A stretch of DNA of 61,634 nucleotides, from positions 1 through 61,634 of the forward strand of contig JABHBJ010000002.1 of the NCBI GenBank assembly GCA_018673955.1, given 5' to 3'. This DNA comes from Chloroflexota bacterium. GTDB taxonomy: Bacteria > Chloroflexota > Dehalococcoidia > Lucifugimonadales > Lucifugimonadaceae. Position numbers and translations under genes: made by a program. Below the pieces are notes generated by a model. It was given only the letters and a program-made list of their open reading frames with translations. It did not search any database and was not told where the DNA came from. Below are positions 8,785 to 17,014 of this stretch, piece by piece (position 1 is the first letter of the stretch; each line of letters opens with the position of its first letter).

Positions 8785-9650
8785 TGCCGACCGTACTAGT
8801 AACGGGCGGAGCCGGTAGTATGGGCCGGCAGGTTTGCGCTCGACTCGCCTTAGATGGTCACGCCGTAAAGGCGTTCGATCTGGCGACTGCGAATTTTGCT
8901 GACTTACCGCAAGGCGTGGTTGCATTTCCGGGCGATCTCACTTCTGTCGAAGACGTTCAGGCAGCGGTTGAAGGTGTTGATGCCGTTGTCCACCTCGCTG
9001 CAATTCTCCCCCCTGTCGCCAATGAGTTGATCGAATTGACTCAGCGAGTTAACGTCGGCGGAACGCAGATTATCGTCGATGCTATCAAGAGTAACGCGCC
9101 AAAAGCACGACTCGTTTTCAGTTCTTCAGTAAGCGTCTACGGAACGCAGATGAGTGATGCCGAAATCACGACATCACAGACTTACGCGCCAGATGACAAT
9201 TACGCAAAAACAAAGGCAGAATCGGAGCAAATCGTAATCGATTCAGACTTGGATTCGTGTGTACTACGAATATCGGGGGTGTCGATTCCGATATTCCAAG
9301 AACCGCCAGCCGCTTGGCCATTTTTGCCCGACCAGAAGATCGAATTTGTTCACAGAGACGACGCCGTAAACGCTATCGTTGCGGGTGTAACTGCCGAATT
9401 GGACGACTCAAGCCGAATCGTGAACGTCAGTGGTGGCGCAAGTTGGCGAACGACTGGTGCCAAATACGTCGCCGACTACTTCATGATGATCGAGGTCGAT
9501 CCCACCGATGCGATATTTCAGTCTGAGACGGGTCACTTCGCTTGGTACTCAGAACAAGGTGGGAATGCTGCGCTCAACTACCAACAGACCTCGTATCAGC
9601 AGTATTTAGAGCAACTTCAGGCCGACATCGACCGACTGATGGAAAAGTAA
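8784..9650 (+). CDS. NAD(P)-dependent epimerase/dehydratase (extended SDR family)
   Basis: Cytoplasmic oxidoreductase or epimerase acting on a sugar or sugar acid, 288 residues. The N-terminal Rossmann motif is GGAGSMG, followed by an acidic residue in FDLAT that favours NAD. The SDR catalytic features are the serine stretch FSSSVSVYG and the YAKTK motif (Tyr and Lys four apart). The NVGGT segment is typical of extended SDRs. Translation is probably coupled to the upstream small gene. By context it may oxidise or epimerise a sugar derivative in the same pathway as the lactonase; this is inferred. Confidence 0.85.
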   Translation: MPTVLVTGGAGSMGRQVCARLALDGHAVKAFDLATANFADLPQGVVAFPGDLTSVEDVQAAVEGVDAVVHLAAILPPVANELIELTQRVNVGGTQIIVDAIKSNAPKARLVFSSSVSVYGTQMSDAEITTSQTYAPDDNYAKTKAESEQIVIDSDLDSCVLRISGVSIPIFQEPPAAWPFLPDQKIEFVHRDDAVNAIVAGVTAELDDSSRIVNVSGGASWRTTGAKYVADYFMMIEVDPTDAIFQSETGHFAWYSEQGGNAALNYQQTSYQQYLEQLQADIDRLMEK

Positions 9651-9846
9651 CCGCTACTTTAAATTGAGCGGCCGGCTACCGTTGGATTTTTCGGGCGGCA
9701 TTTTCAGAAACTGATAATTAGTAGCGTTTTCAGTGTCTGTCAGTATTTCGATGAACGTCAAGGGTTCGGGACAGATTCCTCTGACACGTTTTTGCTATTT
9801 GCGCACTGAGTTTACTGACTTCGGACACGCACGGTTGGCTGAGTTA

Positions 9847-10584
9847 TCAGACCACTGGCGCTGCGATAGTTATCCGAATCGATGGATCATTACTGATGGT
9901 CGAAATCGAGTAGTTCTTTCCTTGCTCGACGAACACGACATCGCCTGCTTCAGCTACGACAGAATCTTCGCCGTCAATCGACCATTCAATCTTGCCTTGA
10001 AGCACTACCCACCAGCGATTTTCATCAGTGTGGAACATTGGATCAGACGACGTCGCAGCTAGTTCGTGGGAGTACGTCGCGTAGTTTCGATTGTCGGAAA
10101 CTGCCTCTTCGACCCAGCTGGACGTCGTTCCGTTTCGAGATATGAAATCCTTCAATTTGGTATGAATCAGATTCGGATTCGCCTGTCCCTCTTCGACCGG
10201 AATCAGCCGACACGGAGCAACGCCCTTGATGTCGTGGTTCGAATTCGGGTGAGTGATACCGAGCCGAATCGCCTGAACACCTTCTTTAGGCTGTATATCG
10301 TGGGCGAATCCGGCGGGAGCCATGATGATGTCACCCCACTCCGAAAGCACAGGCTCGTACTGCCCTATTTGCCACTGGGTTCGACCATCCAACGCTACCC
10401 AAAATTCGTTGAAATCGGGATGGATATGTGGATCAGGCGGTGTTCCCGGAGGTCCTGAAATCCAAACGGATCGATTTCGACCGTCTTCGATCAAAATCTC
10501 CGCCCATCGTTCACCTTCGCCGTGTCGCGCCATAACGTCGGCGTGACGCGAGAGTCGAAGATTCATCGGGGCTTCTGAAACCAT
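9847..10584 (-). CDS. Double-cupin domain protein
   Basis: A 245-residue protein with two cupin barrels. The first (about residues 40-110) has the metal-binding pattern HIHPDFNEFW and later AGFAHD, so it probably binds a divalent metal. The second (about residues 165-235) keeps the fold (FHTDENRWWVVLQG and EAGDVVFV), but the last histidine position reads as asparagine, so its metal site looks weakened. AGGAAG precedes the ATG at good spacing. The gene sits eight bases downstream of the UxuA-like gene, on the same strand, and is probably co-transcribed with it. It could be a sugar isomerase or dioxygenase-like protein, or a binding protein; sequence alone cannot decide. Confidence 0.75.
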   Translation of the reverse strand: MVSEAPMNLRLSRHADVMARHGEGERWAEILIEDGRNRSVWISGPPGTPPDPHIHPDFNEFWVALDGRTQWQIGQYEPVLSEWGDIIMAPAGFAHDIQPKEGVQAIRLGITHPNSNHDIKGVAPCRLIPVEEGQANPNLIHTKLKDFISRNGTTSSWVEEAVSDNRNYATYSHELAATSSDPMFHTDENRWWVVLQGKIEWSIDGEDSVVAEAGDVVFVEQGKNYSISTISNDPSIRITIAAPVV

Positions 10585-10594
10585 TTACTGCTTC

Positions 10595-11656
10595 CTATTT
10601 TCCTGATGCTTGAGTAGCCAACGCCGCCTGCATCATCGCTCGGGCGTAGCCGACTGTGTAAGCGAACCCGGTGTATGTAGTAGCTGAAATGCCATTGAAC
10701 GGAAACTCGGTGTCTGAGTCGTTCTCTGGCGGGTGCTCCGGATAAATCAATCGCGGATATTTTTGCCTGACAAGTTCGCTCATCACCGCGAACATATCCA
10801 CTTGCCCTTCATCGATCCACACCTCTGTGTAGTCGAGCTGCGGTGTACGGGTAACAACATTCCGAAAGTGAACATGGTTGATTTGATCGCGCTCACCAAA
10901 GTATCGACAAACATCGACAGGATCATGCCCTAGCTCTCGAGTGACCCCGCAATCGAACGTAATGCCGTTGTAAGGGCTTGGCACAATGTCGGCCAAACGC
11001 TTCCATCCTTCAACCGAGCCCATGATCTGCCCACTTCCGCGACTTATAGGCGCAGGTGGGTCGTTCGGATGCAGTGCTAGTCGTACGTTCGCCTCTTCGG
11101 CCGCCGGTATGACCGCTTTGAGGAAGTAAGTGACGTTATCCCACATTTTGTCGATCGAATGTGCTGTCTGCCCTTGTAGCGGTGGCAGATCCTTTATGCG
11201 GTCGTTATTGAAATCCATCAACCCTGAGCCACCTCGACCCGGCACAACTTTGTAGCCCTCGACGATTCGATGGGCATAGAAGTTGTACTCCATCACCGGT
11301 AGGCCCTGCCTACCAGCGATTTGGATCGCTTTGATGATAGTTTCAATGTCTTCATCGCGACCGGGCTCACCGAACTTCACTCGCTCGGAGGGATCAAACA
11401 TGATGTTACGAAGCTCAAGATCTGCCTCCGCAACTCGATCAATATTTCGCTTAAGATCGGCATCGGTCCAAGTTTCGAGACCACCTATGTCTAAACTGGC
11501 AGTGCTAACACCAACGACTCCCAGCTGTTTCAGACGGCGGAGCGAACGATCTTCAAGATCGTTCAGAAACAGCGTTAAGGTCGGTGTCTCATCAGTTTCT
11601 GCCCAATGTCCTTGACCTTTGATCGAATCACTAATTCCAGCTTTGTCGTAAACCAT
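10595..11656 (-). CDS. UxuA-like (mannonate dehydratase family) TIM-barrel protein
   Basis: A 353-residue TIM-barrel protein of the UxuA/xylose-isomerase-like superfamily. It keeps the family signatures MEYNFYAHR, LALHPNDPP, NGITFDCGV and INHVHFRNV, which supply the metal ligands (His, Cys, His) in mannonate dehydratase. The canonical FCTGSL reads FDCGVTR here, so the cysteine is shifted by one position and the substrate may differ. AGGAA precedes the ATG. It is closely related to the protein at 30118-31137. The cupin gene follows at once, and the sulfatase lies upstream on the same strand. Confidence 0.8.
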   Translation of the reverse strand: MVYDKAGISDSIKGQGHWAETDETPTLTLFLNDLEDRSLRRLKQLGVVGVSTASLDIGGLETWTDADLKRNIDRVAEADLELRNIMFDPSERVKFGEPGRDEDIETIIKAIQIAGRQGLPVMEYNFYAHRIVEGYKVVPGRGGSGLMDFNNDRIKDLPPLQGQTAHSIDKMWDNVTYFLKAVIPAAEEANVRLALHPNDPPAPISRGSGQIMGSVEGWKRLADIVPSPYNGITFDCGVTRELGHDPVDVCRYFGERDQINHVHFRNVVTRTPQLDYTEVWIDEGQVDMFAVMSELVRQKYPRLIYPEHPPENDSDTEFPFNGISATTYTGFAYTVGYARAMMQAALATQASGK

Positions 11657-11721
11657 TTCAAGTTCCTGTGAGTTCTGCTTAGGTAAGTTCGTTCAGAGCG
11701 AATTCGGACTACCGGTACGCT

Positions 11722-13089
11722 CTAAACCATTCCGTGAGCAACATATTCGTGGTCTGAATCCGCATATTGCTCTTCCCAGCGTTTTACGATACCGGCGCGC
11801 CAGTCTTCTGCGAGCTTCTTCAACTCGGCAGCAATCTCCGGCTCTGAATCGACAAGATTCACCGATTCAGATGGATCGGATTCGACATCAGAAAGATGCA
11901 CTTCGACAACTGGATCGCCGGATTCGACGAGTTGACCGTTCAGAACTAATTTCCATTTGCCTTTACGAACCGCTGTCTGAGCGTCCATCTCCCAGAAGAT
12001 AGCTCGTTCTTCAAGATCATCACCGTCAACCACATGAGACAGAAGACTGGTTCCGTCGATTTCATATTGCGAAGCGTCTACACCGATCGCATCAAGCACC
12101 GTAGGAACGATGTCCATCGATGCGCATGATTGGTCGATCACCTGCCCTTCGGGAATTCGGGCCGGCCAGTGCATGATTGCTGGTTCTTTCACACCACCAT
12201 CGAACAAGCTGAACTTGTGACCTTTTAGACCGCCCGAAGTTCCACCGTAGTAAGGGTCTTGAGAACCATCGAGCCAGTTGCGCGATTCACGAGAAGGGCC
12301 GTTGTCAGATGTGAAAACCGACAACGTGTTTTCTGTCAGATTTAGTCGTTCTAGTTCGTCTTTAATCTTGGCAATTGCGTCATCAACGGCACTAATCATG
12401 GCGGCCATCACCTGACGGTCCCACGGCAGATCGGCGAAGCGATCCATGTATTCCTGAGGAGCGTGCATCGGATAGTGAGGAGCATTGAAAGGTACATAGA
12501 GGAAGAATGGTTTATTGGATTTGGCCATCTCTCTGATGTACTCGATTGCCTTCTTTGCGATCAACTCAGTGAAGTACTCGCCATTGCGCCAAATTTCCTC
12601 ATTGTTCTCCCACAGATCGTGCGTTGGGTTCATGCTGGGGCCTGGTCGATTCGCACCCCAATAGAAGATATGTGAATAGAAGTCGATACAGCCAGCCATG
12701 AATCCGAATGTTTTCTCAAATCCATGTACACCCGGTCGTGATTCTTCAGCAAGTCCCAAATGCCACTTGCCAGTGAGGGCGGTTTGGTAGCCCTCCTTCT
12801 TGAGCATCGTCGCCAGTGTTGGCGTGCTTTGTGGTAGGCCGCTGGCGGTTCGGTGACCTCTCAGGATCGATCGCACGCCGGCATTACCGGGGTAACGGCC
12901 TGATAGAAGTGCCGCTCGCGAAGGTGAACAAACTGGGCTATTTGAATACCAGTTGGTGAACCTAACTCCGTCCTTTGCCATTCGGTCGAGCGTCGGGGTC
13001 TTGAAATCAGTCGCACCCATGCACGACAAGTCGCCATAACCCTGATCGTCGGTCAGGTAAACGATCACGTTCGGTCGCGTATCAGGCAT
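11722..13089 (-). CDS. Type I sulfatase (formylglycine-dependent)
   Basis: A 455-residue alkaline-phosphatase-superfamily sulfatase that hydrolyses a sulfate ester. The N-terminal metal motif is LTDDQGYGDLS. The cysteine-type maturation site is CSPSRAALLSGR, in which Cys would be converted to formylglycine. Further active-site residues appear in GKWHLG and FTSDNGPS. There is no signal peptide or lipobox: the protein starts directly with the first strand (MPDTRPNVIVYL). If it is cytoplasmic, it would act on small imported sulfated sugars rather than polymers. A UxuA-like gene follows on the same strand, which fits desulfation before sugar-acid breakdown. No maturase gene is in the window. Confidence 0.88.
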   Translation of the reverse strand: MPDTRPNVIVYLTDDQGYGDLSCMGATDFKTPTLDRMAKDGVRFTNWYSNSPVCSPSRAALLSGRYPGNAGVRSILRGHRTASGLPQSTPTLATMLKKEGYQTALTGKWHLGLAEESRPGVHGFEKTFGFMAGCIDFYSHIFYWGANRPGPSMNPTHDLWENNEEIWRNGEYFTELIAKKAIEYIREMAKSNKPFFLYVPFNAPHYPMHAPQEYMDRFADLPWDRQVMAAMISAVDDAIAKIKDELERLNLTENTLSVFTSDNGPSRESRNWLDGSQDPYYGGTSGGLKGHKFSLFDGGVKEPAIMHWPARIPEGQVIDQSCASMDIVPTVLDAIGVDASQYEIDGTSLLSHVVDGDDLEERAIFWEMDAQTAVRKGKWKLVLNGQLVESGDPVVEVHLSDVESDPSESVNLVDSEPEIAAELKKLAEDWRAGIVKRWEEQYADSDHEYVAHGMV

Positions 13090-13134
13090 TCGATTTCATT
13101 CCTCTTTGAAGTTGCCATTAGGCAAGTGGTCATC

Positions 13135-13521
13135 TCAATGGCGAAAGCCTAACGGATGATTTGAAGAATCGGAATGTGAATCGAACCAATTTTCCAAAAG
13201 ACAAATCGGTGTAAGAGTCATTTTGTGATCAAAGGGTATCGGGATTACCAGTGACGGTGTCCAAGAATATTCGACTTCGGTCGCAGTCGTCTCTACCACA
13301 ACACCGATTTCGGCTTCAGGTAATCGTGGGTTCATGAAATAAGTCGTCCGCACACCGATTCCTTTGACATCGATCTCGCTGCGCTTTTCAAACGAGTGAG
13401 TCGACGATAACTTGTTAACCGTTGATTCCAAAACTTTAATTCGGTTCGGTATACCGTGCGATTCCATGTGGCTTGTCGTGTTTACAGTCTCGCCCCACAC
13501 GTCGTAACAGAACAAGACCAC
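13135..13521 (-). pseudogene. Fragment of an adenylate/guanylate cyclase catalytic domain
   Basis: The first about 60 residues match the C-terminal half of a class III nucleotide cyclase: YDVWGETVNTTSHMESHG, followed by IDVKGIGVRTTYFMN, which corresponds to the usual EVKGKG-MRTYFL end. The N-terminal half, with the metal-binding aspartates and the HAMP or sensor region, is missing. The 65 residues after the match have no resemblance to the family. The reading frame continues a few codons upstream without homology. It looks like a relic of a deleted gene, lying between the sulfatase and the permease fusion. Confidence 0.65.
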
Positions 13522-13637
13522 CTCTAACCTGAAGGTTCGCTTAGTTTTTCGGGTTATTGTTGTTTGTCAGACATTTGATCGCAGCCTGACGATCAGACAC
13601 AATCGATCTACGTGAAATACTGGAGACATGGAAAATA

Positions 13638-13772
13638 ATGCCTGAATGGTGGCTGGAAGCAACATTACCGACTGTGGTTGGAGCTATTTTATTAGCGTTA
13701 TGGGTGTTCATTCCTGCTCCCGAAGGTGAATCCGATTTCGCGTCGCGTTTGCGGGATAGGTTCCGCAAATAA
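13638..13772 (+). CDS. 44-residue single-pass membrane peptide
   Basis: A short open frame starting at ATG 13638. It has one clear transmembrane helix (TLPTVVGAILLALWVFIPAP) followed by an acidic-then-basic tail ending RLRDRFRK. The stop TAA overlaps the ATG of the 1076-residue permease fusion by one base (TAATG), which implies translational coupling. A weak GGAG lies about twelve bases upstream. No homolog comes to mind. Position, composition and coupling suggest a small accessory subunit of the permease. Confidence 0.6.
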   Translation: MPEWWLEATLPTVVGAILLALWVFIPAPEGESDFASRLRDRFRK

Positions 13773-16700
13773 TGTTTGCCAGCGCCGATCGAAAGCGACT
13801 CTTAGTCGGTCTGATCCTCTTAGCGATCATCTTGAGCACGTTCCTTGCGTTCAATCGGCTTCCAAAGATCGGCATTGTTGGTGAAGACCTTGATGCCGTT
13901 CAATCGCCCACCAGCCAGTGTTTTCAGGGTTTCTGCATAGAGCGCGATCCGGGCGTTAGCTTCACTACTCGGTGGATCAAGTTCTCTATCACATACCTTC
14001 GACTCGTAACTGTCGGTATGACATTCGCGTTCCTAACCGCTGGGCTCGCTGAAGCCTTCCTCTTTTCAAAATCTCTCAATAAGGGTCTACCGACTGCCGG
14101 TGTGTTCAGGCGCACAGTGCAAGGAACTATCACAGGCGGAGTGATGAATCTCTGCTCGGCCTGCATCGTCCCAGTGTCGTCGGCATTCCATAAACGAGCG
14201 AGTATCGAAGGTGCCATCGCGATGGTGCAGGGTTCGACCACCCTAAATATTCCTGCGTTGGCGATGGTTTTCTTTGTATTCAGCCCAGTTCTAGGCTTTA
14301 GTCGATTGGTCCTGGCAGTCGTAGGTGCTCTGGTTATCGGGCCGATAGTGGTGTTCAGCATTCGACGTAGCCGAGTAAAGCAGATCGACATTCCCGATAC
14401 GTATGAAGAACCCGTGAAAGTCGCTACCTGGGTTGAAGTTATTGCACCGGCGTTCAGACATTGGGCGAAGGCGAGTATCGGATACGCAATTCGACTTTCG
14501 CCAATCATGATTCTCGCCGGGTTTGCCAGCGGACTAGCTATACAGTGGCTGAGTCCTGAGGTGGTCGCCACCTATTTAGGCAACGACATACGTGGAATTT
14601 TATTAGCTGCCACTTTCGGAGTTCTGATCAACGTTCCTCTCCTATTTGAAATTCCGCTGGTAGCCTTGCTCCTACTGCTCGGAATGGGAACTGCCCCTGC
14701 TGCCACTTTGCTTTTCAGTGCGGCTGCAGCTGGGCCAGTGACCTTCTGGGGTCTCTCGAAATTAATGCCTCGTAAAGCTCTGTTGACCTTCGCTGGTGCG
14801 ACTTGGGCTGTGGGAGCGTTGGGGGGAATTCTGGTGCTCATCGGCGGACACTATTTCTGGGAAAACGCTGGTTTAAGGGATCGGGTTGCGAAAGCGACTG
14901 AGCAAAGAACTGTTGAAGAACTTTTCATCGCTTCTGGCGCTGATCCAGTAAATATCGAAGCGTACCCAGCTGTGTTCGACGGTGTACCGGCAGCCGACGA
15001 GTTCGCCCCGTTCCAGAACATCGCTCCTTTACTCGGTACAGAAGCCTTGATCGAGAATAGATATCCCGGAGTTGCTATTTTCGACTACGACCGCGATGGT
15101 GATCTTGATTTTTATGTGACTTCTGCTGAAACGAATGCTGTGTTCCAAATCACCCGTGGTGGCCCAAATAAGCTGTTCCGAAACGATGGCAATAACGTAT
15201 TCACAGAAGTCGCCAGCGACGCCGGTGTGGCATCATCAACCCACAACTCAACGGCTGTCGCTGCATGTGACTTCGACAACGATGGCTATCAGGACTTGTA
15301 CGTAGGCGCCCATGGAAGAATCGGCGACAATCTCGACTACCGGTCGCTCTCTGGAAATCCATCCCTCGCTGTGGCGGTTCAAGACAATCTATTCCATAAC
15401 AATGGCGACGGTACTTTTACCGACATAACATCGGCCGCTTTCGGCCAAGATGTGAACTCCCGATCAGCGGCAAGCATCGCATGTGGCGACATCGACAACG
15501 ATGGCTGGCTCGACCTGTACATCGGCAATCGCGCCGATCAAGATTTCGTTCGCTTCGACACGTCTCGACATCACGGTCATTTCAATACGTTCTTCCACAA
15601 CAACGGCGATCTCACTTTCTCGGATGAAACAGTCGAATCAGGACTAATATCTCCGCCAATTAGAATGCGCGATATCGCTGGTAATCCGGTCACGTTCCCT
15701 GCCCCTGACAACACTTCGATAGAAGGTTTCGACATCAGCCAAGTCGATGAAAAAAGAAACATCGTTGGCGATCCTGCGGGTCAAACATGGGCCACGTTGA
15801 TGTTCGATCATGACTCTGATGGCGATCTCGATTTGTGGGTTGGTGATGATGGCGATCGGCTTAAGGTTTATCGAAACGATTCAAACCCGGCAGGAATTAC
15901 ATTTACGCCCATCGAAGAGCTTCTTGGCATTGACCAAATGGGGCAATGGATGGGGTTCGCACTAGGCGATTACGATGGCGACAACGATCTCGACATATTT
16001 GTCACCAACATGGGTTACCAACCGCTTGAACGACCTTGGCCCAATATCCCCTCGGCAGACTGCGCCTACTACCATTCGACCGACACAGGTACATGCTTCC
16101 ACGCTCTGATCGAAAACCGGGTCAACGAAGGTACTGATGCCAACCGACCGGGTGCGTTCGTAATCGTGACTGGTGAGACTCCGGTAGCCGCAAGCAAGAT
16201 AGTGCCTCCGAATTCTCTGGATGAAGATTTCACTACCTCACTTGAAACCGAGATCAACGGACTCGAAGCCTATGAATTTGGATTCGGTACCGCGTTTTTC
16301 GATATGGACAACGATGCCGACCAAGATCTGTACTGGTTAGGTTCGCTTGCAGCTCGGGGAGAAGGCCCACAGGGCGATTTCGCACCGGCGTTCGGACGAT
16401 TGCTTCAAAATGATGGCAACGGAGCGTTCACCGACATCACGGCTGAGGCTCGAATAATTGATTCATTGGCGGTCGACTACTCAGTTCTTGATCCTGACGA
16501 AGATGATTTCAACGCATGGAAACAACGACTTGGTACCGAGTTTCATGAGAATGGCAAGGGAGTTGCAATTGGCGATTTGAACGGCGATGGATTTATCGAT
16601 GTGATTGGAACCAACTCGAACGGTGAAACGTTCGATTCTGACGGCGAACGAGCGGTAGCTAGCGGCCCAATATTCGTCTGGATGAACAGTGGTGGCGATA

Positions 16701-17002
16701 ACCACTGGGTGTCGTTCAGTCTTCGAGGGCGAATGGCTATCGACGGCACAGGATCGAACGCCGATTCGATTGGCGCTAAGATCACCGTGAGCTACGCATC
16801 CGACAGCGGAGAGACCGTAACTCAGACTAATGAAGTACTCGGTTCTTCTAGCTTCTTATCAATGAGTTCGCTCGACGTTCATTTTGGTGTTGGGTCAGCT
16901 AATTCTGTGGATGTAACAGTCGAGTGGCCGAGTGGCCGGACTACCACGTTGAATGAAGTTGATGTGAATCAGCTGCAAGAGTTGACCGAACCGGCAAGTT
17001 AG
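13772..17002 (+). CDS. ArsP_1/DUF318-type permease fused to FG-GAP repeats and an ASPIC/UnbV domain
   Basis: An unusual 1076-residue fusion. Residues about 1-365 are a polytopic membrane protein with the predicted-permease features of the ArsP_1/DUF318 family, including the cysteine motif NLCSACIVPVSSAF and the QGSTTLNIPALAMV loop. ArsP members export trivalent organoarsenicals; others have unknown substrates. Residues about 420-975 hold at least seven FG-GAP/VCBS-like calcium-binding repeats, such as DYDRDGDLDFYV, DFDNDGYQDLYVG and DLNGDGFIDVIG. The last about 90 residues match ASPIC/UnbV (LGSSSFLSMSS, then VEWPSGRTTTL). The extracytoplasmic beta-propeller is presumably displayed by the permease. 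Translation is coupled to the small membrane peptide upstream. Confidence 0.75.
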   Translation: MFASADRKRLLVGLILLAIILSTFLAFNRLPKIGIVGEDLDAVQSPTSQCFQGFCIERDPGVSFTTRWIKFSITYLRLVTVGMTFAFLTAGLAEAFLFSKSLNKGLPTAGVFRRTVQGTITGGVMNLCSACIVPVSSAFHKRASIEGAIAMVQGSTTLNIPALAMVFFVFSPVLGFSRLVLAVVGALVIGPIVVFSIRRSRVKQIDIPDTYEEPVKVATWVEVIAPAFRHWAKASIGYAIRLSPIMILAGFASGLAIQWLSPEVVATYLGNDIRGILLAATFGVLINVPLLFEIPLVALLLLLGMGTAPAATLLFSAAAAGPVTFWGLSKLMPRKALLTFAGATWAVGALGGILVLIGGHYFWENAGLRDRVAKATEQRTVEELFIASGADPVNIEAYPAVFDGVPAADEFAPFQNIAPLLGTEALIENRYPGVAIFDYDRDGDLDFYVTSAETNAVFQITRGGPNKLFRNDGNNVFTEVASDAGVASSTHNSTAVAACDFDNDGYQDLYVGAHGRIGDNLDYRSLSGNPSLAVAVQDNLFHNNGDGTFTDITSAAFGQDVNSRSAASIACGDIDNDGWLDLYIGNRADQDFVRFDTSRHHGHFNTFFHNNGDLTFSDETVESGLISPPIRMRDIAGNPVTFPAPDNTSIEGFDISQVDEKRNIVGDPAGQTWATLMFDHDSDGDLDLWVGDDGDRLKVYRNDSNPAGITFTPIEELLGIDQMGQWMGFALGDYDGDNDLDIFVTNMGYQPLERPWPNIPSADCAYYHSTDTGTCFHALIENRVNEGTDANRPGAFVIVTGETPVAASKIVPPNSLDEDFTTSLETEINGLEAYEFGFGTAFFDMDNDADQDLYWLGSLAARGEGPQGDFAPAFGRLLQNDGNGAFTDITAEARIIDSLAVDYSVLDPDEDDFNAWKQRLGTEFHENGKGVAIGDLNGDGFIDVIGTNSNGETFDSDGERAVASGPIFVWMNSGGDNHWVSFSLRGRMAIDGTGSNADSIGAKITVSYASDSGETVTQTNEVLGSSSFLSMSSLDVHFGVGSANSVDVTVEWPSGRTTTLNEVDVNQLQELTEPAS

Positions 17003-17014
17003 CAGCAACAAGGT

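Noticed and set aside
9733-10062. Plus-strand frame of 109 residues overlapping the cupin gene
   Set aside because: It overlaps the 3' end of the cupin gene on the opposite strand. The minus-strand frame has clear cupin motifs and a ribosome-binding site; the plus-strand frame has no family resemblance.
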